A stretch of DNA of 64,000 bases, taken from NCBI RefSeq assembly GCF_008087665.1, contig NZ_CP042912.1, positions 2,108,001-2,172,000 of the forward strand, given 5' to 3'. Of the stretch, positions 43,341-55,300 are shown in pieces. Each line of letters opens with the position of its first letter. The first letter of the stretch is position 1. The position numbers and the translations under genes are program-made. A model generated the notes under the pieces. That model saw only the letters and a list, made by a program, of their open reading frames with translations. It ran no database searches and had not been told where the DNA came from. The DNA comes from Mariniblastus fucicola (GTDB lineage: Bacteria; Planctomycetota; Planctomycetia; Pirellulales; Pirellulaceae).

Positions 43341-46300
43341 ATGGAATTGTTCTCAAAAGTGTCACAGCACCTCACCGACTGGTTCGGCGCCAATGCGCCG
43401 TCGGTGAGCGAAGACAGTGCGCAAGAGGTTCAGCTCCAATCGCTCGAAGACCGAGTGCTCTACAGTGCGGCTCCTGTTCCGGTCGAACTGTTCGTCGAAG
43501 TTCCGAACGTTGACGCTCAGTTGGAACACGTCGAACAGCAACTCGATTTTCTGACCGAGTCCGTTGAGCAGCTACAACACGAAGCCGACGAATCAGCCTA
43601 TCGCTTCGATGCAGATCTTCCGCTGCTTGACGCCGTCGAACTGACGTCAGAGCCACAGCAGTTGGAACTGGTCGTGATCGACAGCGCTGTCGAAGGATTC
43701 CAATCGCTCTACAACGACGTACTCGAGAACTACGGTTCCGATCGAATTCAAATCCACCTGATTGATTCCAGCGTTGACGGCATCGCAGAGGTTGGAAGAA
43801 TCCTTTCAGATGCCGCACAACGCAGCGACAGCTACTCCGCCATTCACATCGTCTCTCACGGCGACGCCGGCGAAATTCAGCTCGGCAACATCTCGCTCAA
43901 CGCCAGCACACTTTCCGATCACGCCAGCAACCTAGCGTTGTGGAACGACAGCCTCGACAGCGACGCCGACATCCTGATCTACGGTTGCAACCTCGCAGCA
44001 GACTCAGAAAGTGTATCGCTCGTCGACTCGATCAGTCTGCTCACCGGTGCTTCCGTTGCGGCCAGCGACGACCTGACTGGCCATGAAGAACTCGGTGGTG
44101 ACTGGGATCTCGAGTACACCGCCGGGTTGGTCGAAAGCGACATCGTCTTTTCCGCATCATTGATTGATTCCTGGAACCACTCGCTGCAAACAACGCTTGG
44201 CGATGAATCGGGCACATCTCACAAATCAGTTGCAGCAGACTGGAATGGAGACCAAACGGTCGCCTTTTCCAACGACGACAGCGGAAACTGGAACGTCTTC
44301 GTTTCCCGCTATGCCAACGGCACGAACGTCCCGCTGAAGCTGTTCGACAACTCTGACTTTGAATCCTTTCAAATCAACAACAGTACCGGGCCGGCTGGAG
44401 GCGACCATCAACATGCCGTGGTCGGATCGGCCGCCAACGGAAACTTCGTCGTCGCCTGGCAGTGGACTGGGACTTCCGGAAGCAGCCGAATTTATGCAAA
44501 GTTGTTTGACGCCCAAGGCAATGTTATCCGAGACCAGTTCCGTGTCGACGACTCGGACTCCAACGGGCTCAACGTCACTGTATCGATGAACCAGCAGGGC
44601 GAGTTTGCCGTTGGTTGGCAGCAGGAAGACGACGAAGACACCGAGGCTTATGTCGCGACCTACAATGCCTCCGGCGGGCTGATGGATGGTCCTGAGAAAG
44701 TTGACAGCGAAAGCGAAGGCACAGGCGATCTGGTCATCTCGATGAACGACGCCGGTCAGGTTGCAGCAGCCTATGATGATCCGTCTGACGATAAAGTCGT
44801 GGCGTGGGTCGTCGAGAATGGATCAAAATCCAGTAAGTTCACCTTCGATGAATCTGAACTTTCATCGATGAGCGATTTCGCGATCGACATCAACAATCAG
44901 GGAATCGTCGGGATTGCGTTCACTGCCGATTCGGGAGATTCCGGAAGCGAATACCGTGACGTGTATTCAATCTTGCTCGAGTTCGATTCCAATTCGTGGA
45001 CCAACCTCTCTCCTACGACAACCATCGCCACGGCCGGCGGACCCGTCGACGTTGACGGAGTCTTCAGTCATGCCGCTTCAGATGTTGGCGTTGAATTTCA
45101 TCCCTCGATCGCAGTCGAAAACAGTCTGACGCCAGGAGCGTTGACCGAAACGGCATATTATGTGACCTGGCAAGGGAACGGCTCATGGCAAAGCAACCTT
45201 GACAACGGAGACGTCGAAGACGGTTCAGGCAACCCGATCACAGACGCGTCATCATTTCCGTCCGGTTCAGTCGAAGCCGACAACGGCGTGTTCATCTCAG
45301 AGACGACCTACTTCAGCGATGGATCTTTCGTTCAGTCAGACGAAGCATCGTTGCAAAACGTCATCGATGATTTTGATACTCAGGCCAAGTTCACTTCCGT
45401 GACAACGTATCGCGATCGAAGTCGCATGGCTGTCGGATTTGAGACCGCTGCTGGTGAAATCGCGTTCGCCTCTGAGCCTCCTAGCGATCCTCCCGTCGCG
45501 ATCAACTCTTCGAAAGGCGGCCTCGAGAATTTCGGCGCCACGTTTGAGCCCGCGGACTTTGGCTACAGCGACGCCGAAAACGACCCAATTCAGATGATCC
45601 GCATCGAAACGCTTCCCGCGACCGGGCAGCTGACCCTTTACGGAAATCCGATCACGCAAGCCAACATCGACGCTACCAGCGACGGGATCGAAATTGAGCA
45701 GAACAATATCTATTCACTGCGATACAACGGAGAGGCCAACGTTCGCGGATATGATGTTGCCAATTTCCAGTTCAGCGTCAGCGATGGTACTTCCTGGTCC
45801 GACGCTCCGGCCACCATGTCGTTGAACCTGAGTGCGGAAGACCGGCTTTGGGTTTCGACCGTTGGCGATAGTTCGGGCACGACCAGTATCCCCGGCGATG
45901 GGGCCGGTTCGCTTCAATTTGGCGGTCCGGAAGTCACTTTTGGCGACGATACGTCAGGATTCTGGTCGCAGCAGTTTGCGCCTCCCGGAGTGGAAATCGA
46001 CGCCATTCACTACGTCGACGAAGTCATCGTGATCGGAACCGGCGCGACGACTCAGCTAAACCCTGGCGATATTTTGTTCTCGGCCAAATCGATTGGCTCG
46101 ATCCCGACCGGAGGCGTGGTTACGACGTTGCCATCAAGCACTGCTTCGCCGATCGAAGTCCAGCAAGGCGATATCATTCGCTTTCGCCCAACCTCGGCCG
46201 ACTATTCGACGGGCGAATATGAAATTGTTGCCAGCATTGAGCAAATGTATGTAACATCGCCCGCAGATTACGAGCTGAGTGCTTTCGCGTTGGTCGAACG

Positions 46301-49300
46301 CGATTCTGTGATTGGTGACCATCTGGTTTCCGCCGGAAGTTTTCTATTCTCGGACTCCGAGAACCCCAACGATATCCTGTTGCTGGAAATCGATGAAGTC
46401 GGCTCGACCTCGACGGGAACCGTGTCGGTGCTGATCGAAGGCGTCGACGTCGGAATCGACAACCAGATTTCCGGGCTGGATTACATCGAAGCAACCACCA
46501 CCGCTGGCGGCGAAGTTCTCAAATCAGGCTCACTTCTGGTTTCCGTTGATGCTGCCGAGACGGTAGGAAGCAACGACGAACTTTCTGTTGAAGCTCAGGA
46601 CATTTTCACGTTAGACGTCAGCTCGACGACCGGAGCAACTTCGGCTGCTGCGACCGCGACGATGTTTCTCGATTCGAGCGACGTTGGTGGTGATCCGTCC
46701 GATCCAAACGCTGCGATCGACGCGCTGAGTTTGCTGGGGTCGCCGGACGCCAATGTCGGACTGGTTCCCGAACCGGAAACGATTTCTTTGACGGAAAGTG
46801 AAGTTTGGCGTTTCAAACCATCCGATTTCGTTTCTGAAGCAACTGCCGCGAACCTCTCCTCGATCGTGATTGTGGCATTGCCTAATCCCGCCAATGGCGA
46901 ACTGTTACTTCGAGGCCAACCAGTGTCTGTCGGAGACGCGATTGCAGCCGAAGAGCTTGAGTATCTGGTCTACCGACCGGAAATTGATACCGTTGTCAAT
47001 GGCGACCTGTTCGACTACCGGGCGGCCAGCGAGAGCGAAGTCCTCGGGACCCAACAAATCACGATTTTCGTCTATTCTGAAGCCGATGACGTACTCAGCG
47101 GCGGTGGTACCACGTTTGAAACGGATCTGGACAACGATGTCGTTGTGAATGCTTCGACCGCTGGTGATCAGAGCGAACAGAGCGTTGCGTCGCTCTCCGG
47201 TGGTGGATATGCGGTCGCCTGGCAATCCGTTACCGGAACCGGCGAAGTCATTCTGATTCAACGATTCAATGCCGATCATTCCAAAATCGGCGGCGAGATT
47301 GCGTTTTCCGACAGCGGCACGGATTCCAAATCAACGCCATCAATCACCGGTTTGTCAGACGGAGGATTTGTCGTTGTCGCGACGCAATCCAACGGAAGCA
47401 ATCAGGACGTGTGGGCCGCCCGATACAACTCGCTCGGCACACGCGTCGACCTGGAAACCGGGCTGATTTCGTCATCCAGCGTTATCATTGCCGGTGGGAC
47501 CGGCGACCAGCTTGCCAGCGATGTTACGGCACTTCAAAACGATGGGTTTGTCATTACGTACACGGACGATGTGTCTGGCAAAGCTGAAGTCTATGCGACC
47601 GTAAACCACGGTGATTTCTCGAACAACACGCGTCTCTCGGGCTCAACTGCCGGCGTCAACTACCTGGACGCCACCGTGGCTCCGATGAATCAGGGTGGAT
47701 TTGTTGCCGCATGGACAGCCGATTCATTTTTCGGAACCACAATCGAAGTTCGCGTCTTCGACGTCAACGGCGTCTTAATCGGTGACACCACAACGCTAAG
47801 CAGCGGTGGAGATTCAAATACGCCTGTATCGTTGGAAGTGCTGGACAACAATCAGATCGTTGCCGTTTGGGGCGAAGCAACTCCGGGCCATGCATTCGGT
47901 GAGAACCGCGTTGTCGGTACGATGCTCAATTCGGACGGCACGCCGGCGCTCGGCAATGACGTGACGATTGTGCAGAACGACACTGTGAACTTTTCACCCA
48001 GCGTGGTTCGTACGGATGACGGCGGTTTCCTCGTTGCGTTTGCCGATGACGAGATCGAGGGATCCGGAAGCAAAATCGCGGCTCGTCGATACGATTCAGA
48101 CTTCCATGCGATGGCAGACGTGGAGCAGCTCAGTGGTGACGCTGTCGGGATCCAGTCGGCGCCTGACCTTGCCCTGCTGCCAAACCAGGGAGGCATCGTT
48201 GGGAGTTGGACGACGGACAACGGCGGATCTGAGACCGACGTCGAAACCAATAGCTTGTTGCTGGCCGCGGTGGGCGTTGAGGGCGAACGTATTCCTTTGA
48301 ATATCGTCGCCGATTCACTGGCTGGCAGCACAGAAGTTGTCACCAATATTGTGGTTTCCGGGTTGCCGGCTGGCTCAAGACTGTTCGCGACCAGCGATTC
48401 ATCCGGGACGGAAGTTGAGGTCTTCGGGCCAAATTTTAACCTCAACAGTATGGATTTGAGTACGGTCGAACTGTTGCTGCCTGGTGGAGTAACGGAAGCC
48501 GAATACGAACTCCAGTTCACTGCTGATGACAACGGCGTTTCTGAAAACTACTCTCAATCGCTTGCGGTTCGCACAGTTCCTCCGTCCAACAAAATTATAT
48601 CCGGACACGTCTACAACGACGAAAACGCGGATGGCGATATCGTCGCTGGAGACAGCGGGTTTTCCAACGTGAGTCTGCGTTTGTACGTCGATATTGCTGG
48701 AATTCGGACGCTGGTCGATACAACTACCACTGACGGCAACGGATATTATGAGTTCACGTCTCTGTCGCCAGGGACCTACTTCGTTGTTGTCGATTCAACG
48801 ACCATTGGAGCAGACGTTATCTCGGATGCTGCGCTAGTTGACGGAGCATGGGCAGAGCAAACTTACGGCGGCGATGGCTCAATCCTGGGCGGGCTCAGTT
48901 CGGCCGTTCAAAGCGCTGGAGCAATGTTTGGCGGTCGGCGGGCTGGAGTTTCCGATAACGCAACGTTGCTGGTTGGAGCTGAGCATGTAAACCGACAGGA
49001 GATTTCATCTGCGGACATTGAATCGAGCAATGTCGACTTTGGTTTTAGCTTCAATGTCGTCACGAACGTTGAAGACCAGTTCGATGCTGGAAATCCTGCC
49101 GATCGAACCGTACAGGGATCGCTGCGACAATTCCTTACCAACGCAAATGCAGTCGACGGTGCCAATGAGATGCGGTTCGTGCCTGTCGTGGCGGCGAACC
49201 AGTCGACTGATCTTGATGGCGATGCGGGAACTGAGGAAAGCTGGTGGCAGATCGACGTCGTCGACGAACTGCCGGTGATCACAAGTTCGGACACAACCGT

Positions 49301-52300
49301 CGACGGGCAAGCCTGGCAAGTTCAGGGCGGAATGCTTGTTGAGTACGATTTGAATGCCTTCAGCGTTCAGAACAGTTACTCGGGAACCGTCGGGACGGAG
49401 GGAACGACATTCCTGCAGACCGACGCTCCCGAGTTGGAGCTGTTGGGAGCTTCCGGGATCCGCTTCGGAATCGCCGTAATTGCCAATTCGACGTTTGACA
49501 CCATCAGCAACATCGAGATCAACAACCTTTCGATTCACGGATTCGGCAGCGCGACCACAGAAGGATCGATTGTTGTCTACGGCGATCACACCGGTGGACC
49601 GGTGTCGCTAACCGACGTCAGAATTCAGAACAATGTCCTGGGAACGGCTCCCAATGACATGTCATCGGTGCCTGTCCGCGCAGAAAATTTCCGTGGTGCG
49701 TTTATCTCAGGCGCACACGATGGACTGATCTCCAACAACATTATTGTCGGCAACACTGCAGGCGGAGTTCGTTTTGGTAGCGAAGATTCGGCAAGCGATT
49801 GGACAATTGTTGACAACGAGATCGCGAACAACGCGGAGTTTGTTCCGGCCTCCGACGGAATTGATGCGACCAACGCGACGGGGTTGATCATCCTGCGAAA
49901 TGCCATCTATGGCAATTATGGAATGGGGATCGACGACTACTCAACAACCGCAACGAGCGGCAGTTGGACGGTCGAGCACAATTCATTATTCGACAACGGA
50001 GTCGGGGGAGGTTCGGAAGGCAGCGGCATTCGGCTGACCAGCAACGATTCCGTTGTCCGCTACAACTCGATCTACGGAAATCTAAACGATGGCGTTTCGG
50101 TTACCGGGCATTTCGACACAGACGCGCAAGTCATCGTGCCTGCGCAAAGAGTTCTGATTTCGCAGAACAGCTTTGAAGCCAATGGACAACGTGCTGTCGA
50201 CTTGATGATCGACGCCTTTGGCGGAATCCAGGCAGCGACCTGGGATGCGGATGGCGACGGCGAAATTGACTCGAGCGAAGCGACTGGAACTCTCGCACTT
50301 GAGTTCACCGAAATCGCAGCGAGAATTACTGACGACGGAGTCATTACGCCAGATGAAGCTGCGGACTATTTTTCGTCGGTTCTCGACATCGCGGGAGGCG
50401 AGAATCTGAATGATGGTGTCGCGAACAGCAATATCTCCAACAACGGATTGGATCAGGCGAACGTCACGTCGGCCGAGTTCGTTCTGGGGAACCTGAACCT
50501 GACCCTCAACATTGCGAACCCGAATACGGATCGTGTCGAAATTTACACGACACTTCCGGGCGATACGGACCCAGAAAGTGAACCTTATCGCTACTTCAAA
50601 ACGATTCCGATTTCGGCGATGACCGATCAGGGAGGCGGCACCTACACGGTTTCGATTCCGGCTTCGGACTATCCGGCCGACATCGTATCGTCGACACCCG
50701 TTGTCGCCCTCGCTTTTGATGCTGCAAACAACACGGCCGAGTTTGGTGCTGCGGCAACTCCGGTGATGATCAACCTTGCACCGGTTGCTTCGGATTCGAA
50801 CGTCAGCACCGACGAAGAAGTGACGTTCGCATTTCAGCTGGCTGACTTTGACTACTCGGACCCGGAAGCGGACGCAATAACCGAAATCATTGTTACTGCC
50901 TTACCGCAATCGTCGGAGGGAACTTTGCTGCTTGGTGGCAGTTCCGTCACACTTAACCAGCGAATTCCTGTTGCTTCTCTCGGAACACTGACGTTCGTCC
51001 CGACGGTCGATTTCTTTGGAGCAGCGACTTTCGAATTCGCAGTTTCTGACGGAACAAGCGACAGCAATTCGGCCACAATGACGATCGACGTCGCAAACGT
51101 TAGCGACGCTCCGACAGGACAAACCCAGACGGTTTCGATTGTTGAAGACGAAGTCGTCACGTTTGACTCAAGCAGTTTTGGATTCGCAGACTCGATCGAC
51201 AACGACCTCGACTCCTTCGCCGGCGTGCGGATCGTCGCATTCAGCGGCGGCACCATGACGCTCAACTCCGTTTCGGTATCGCCGGGGCAATTGATCACAG
51301 CGGCGCAACTGCCCGACCTCCAATTTCAGCCACTTTCCAATACTTACGGGACGGGAATTGCATCGATTGATTTTGCCGTTGTCGATTCGGCCGCCACAAA
51401 CAACGAAGACACCACAACCAGAACGATCACCTACGATGTGACGGCACTGCCTGATGCTCCAACAGGTACAGATTCCACCGTTTCTATCAACGAAGACAGC
51501 GTTCTTAATTTTACTGAAACAACATTCGGGTTTTCTGACGCTACGGACAACGATGCTGACAGTTTCGCCGGCGTCCGAATCGTCTCGTTTACCGGAAGTG
51601 GAACGTTGGAGACTTCTTCAGGAAGCGTTGCAGCGGGAGACGTGATCAGCGACTCCGATCTGGCAACGCTGGTCTACACGCCTCCGCTGAATCAATCAGG
51701 CGACGGGTTGGCCACGATTGAATTTCGAGTCATCGACAGCGGTGGTTCAAACAACGAAGACACGACTCGCGTGCTAACGATCGATGTCCAGCCAGTTAGC
51801 GATGCTCCGACGGGAGCCTCCGCGACGGTCACGATTGACGAAGAAGAGATCGTCTCGTTTGACGCGTCCAGTTTCGGGTTCTCTGACGCGGCGGACAACG
51901 ACGCAGATGCCTTTGCCGGAGTTCGCATCGTCGGATTCAGCGGTAGCGGAACGTTGACTTTGGATTCGGTTGCCGTCGTCAATGGGCAACTGATCGATGC
52001 CGCGGATGTCACGCGACTTCGCTTTCAACCAACCAGCGGCGACTCCGGAATCGGAATTTCGACCATCGATTTCCGCGTTGTGGATAGCGCCGGAAGCAAC
52101 AACGAAGACCTCAGTGTTCGGACTTTGACCTACGACGTCGTTGCGGTCAATGATGCTCCGACGGGGCAAAGCCAAACAATCAACATCAACGAAGACGAAA
52201 CGTTCCGCTTTGCAGAAAGCACGTTCGGGTTTGCGGATACAGCCGACAACGATGCACACACCTTTGCCGGCGTTCGAATCGTGTCCTTCAGTGGCAGCGG

Positions 52301-55300
52301 GGCACTGACGATCGATGGAGCCAGCGTTGTGGCCGGCAATGTTATTGATGCCGCCGATGTCGTGAGACTGCAGTATCAACCCGGCGCAAATGAGCACGGA
52401 AACGCGTTGGCAACCGTTGATTTCCGAGTCATCGACAGCGGTTCAGACAACAACGAAGACACCGTTGATCGGACTCTGGTATTCGATGTTGCGTCGGTCA
52501 GTGACGCTCCAACGGGCGTGTCGCAGACGGTCAGTATCGACGAAGACGAATTGGTAGGCTTCACTTCAGGCAGTTTTGGTTTCTCCGACGCCAACGATCA
52601 AAACGCTGACTCGTTCGCCGGCGTACGCATCACGTCCTTCACTGGAAGCGGCCGACTGACAATCGACGGAACAAATGTCGCGGCTGGATCAATCATCGCC
52701 GCTGCCGATGTCGCTCGATTGCAATACCAGCCCGGAGCTGACGAATACGGGACGGGATTGTCGACGATCGCTTTCCGAGTCATCGACAGCAACGCACAGA
52801 ACAACGAAGACACGATCGAGCGGACTCTTACCTATGACGTGACCCCGGTCAGTGACGCTCCGACTGGAGTTTCACGGACCGCGACCATGGCGGAAGACGG
52901 TGTGCTGAACTTTGATCAGACGACGTTCGGATTTTCTGACTCAATTGACAACGATACCGACAGCTTCCAGGCAGTTCGCATCGTTGACTTCTCAGGGGCA
53001 GGGGCGTTGACATTGGACGGTTCAAACGTCAGCAACAACTCTGTCATTTCCGCAGCAGATCTTTCGCGACTTGAGTATCGTCCACCAGCAAACGCAAGCG
53101 GCACACAGTTGGCCACAATTGACTTCCGGGTCATCGACAGCGGTGTCGTCAACAACGAAGACGCGACGCTGAGAACGCTGAGTATCGACGTTTCACCTGT
53201 GGGAGATCGTCCGACCGGACAGTCAGCGACCGTTGAGATCGACGAAGACGAAGTGGTAACGTTCACTCCAGCAAGCTTCGGTTTCGCGGATAGCGTCGAG
53301 GGCGATAGCTTTCACAGTGTTCGAATCATGATGTTCTCGGGCAGTGGATCGCTCACGCTTGATGGGACCGATGTCAGTCCGGGAACCGTCATTGTTGCTG
53401 CTGACCTTGATCGACTGCGGTACCAGCCGGGCGCGAACGAAAACGGAAATTCCCTTTCCACGATCGACTTCCGTGTTATCGATGACGGCATCGGAAACAA
53501 CAGCGACAACGTCACGCGGACTTTGACCTACAACGTCAACCCCGTCAGTGATGCACCCACCGGGCAATCGCGAACGGTCACCATTGGCGAAGATGAAGTC
53601 GTTAACTTTGAAGAGTCAAGCTTTGGGTTTGCGGACGATGACGATCAAGGCAACGACGCCTTTGTCGGCGTGCGGATCATGTCGTTTGCTGGCAGCGGAA
53701 CCTTGCAGCTGGATGGCGTCGATCTCACACCGTCGCAATACATCAGCAACGCAGAGCTTTCGCTTTTGCAGTATCAACCGGGTGCAAATGAGTCCGGGAA
53801 TGGATTGTCGTCGATCGATTTCCGCGTCGTCGATAGCGGAACCGGAGCCAACCAGGATACAACCAATCGAACGTTAACCTTCGACGTCACTTCGCTCAAC
53901 GACTCTCCGGTCGGGCTGTCACAAACGCTCTCGATTCAGGAAGAAGAACTCGTTTCATTCACGGCATCAACGTTCGGATTCTCAGATCCAAACGATGAAG
54001 TTCCCAATAGTTTCCGTGGCGTCCGCATCGTGTCATTCGACGGAAGCGGCAGTCTCACGATGGATGGCGTTGACGTTGCCGACGGAACGACGATTTTGGC
54101 TGCCGATCTGCCACGGCTTCAGTATTTTCCTGGCGTCGACGTGACTGGGAATGCAGTTTCGACCATCGATTTCCTCGTCATTGACGACGGCGGAACGGGA
54201 CCTGGCGAATTTAACGTCGATGCGTTTGTCAGAACTTTGACAATCAATGTTGCCAACACAAACGACGCTCCGGTCGGAACGTCGACGACGCTTACGATGC
54301 TGGAAGACGACAGCTGGACCTTTGCAGAATCCGATTTCGGGTTCTCAGATCCTGCGGATGGCGGCGCCAACTCTTTTGACTCCGTACGGATCGTTTCATT
54401 CTCTGGCAGTGGTGAGCTAACACTCGATGGAGCCAGCGTTGCGGCCAATTCGACGATCGATGTAGCTGATCTTCCGAGGCTAACTTACACGCCCGGTGCC
54501 GATCAAAATGGTGCCGGTTTGGCGACGGTTGAATTTCGCGTGATCGATGACGGAGCGACCGGAAGCGGCAACTCGAACGAAGACACCATAACTCGGATGC
54601 TTCAATTCGATGTTCAGTCCGTCAATGATCGACCTGCTGGCCAGAACATTTCCGTCACGATGAATGAAGAGAGTCAATACACTTTCAGCGTGGCTGACTT
54701 TGCCATGACAGATTCGTCAGATGCTCCGTCGGCGAACGATCTGAAGGCCGTCAGATTTGTTGGCTGGACCGGTGCTGGACGCATGACGCTGGACGGCGCG
54801 ACGCTTGCGAGCAACGCTATCGTCGACGCCGCCGACATCGATCGACTGATCTATGAATCGTCCAGTGTGAGTAGCGATTCGGTCGGACAGATTCGATTCA
54901 CCGTCATCGACGACGGCGGAAAAGACAACGGCGGATTGAACGAAAGCTCGGCTTCAAACTCGATTGATATCGATGTCTTGCAAGTCAACAAACCTCCCGT
55001 CATTCAAGCGGCTCAGTTCTCGAACCTTGAAAACAGCATTCAAGCACACGTCGTCCCTGTCGTCGACCCGGACGGCGACGCTGTCTCGATTTCGTTAAGG
55101 GGGACTAATAATGACAACCATCTGTTCGAGCTCTCGCCGGACGGAACCAGCTTCAGGTTTATTGACGCTCAGGATTTCGAAAATCCAAACTCTATCGATG
55201 GCGACAATCGCTATCTCATCGAAGTCACGGCAATCGATGTGCATGGAGCGTCGACGTCACAGACGCTGGTGGTTAACGTTCAGAACGTTTCGGAGGCGAT

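Noticed and set aside
51102-54986. Possible CRISPR-like or satellite array
   Set aside because: Repeats are about 350 bp, in frame and protein-coding, with no short identical repeats or spacers.
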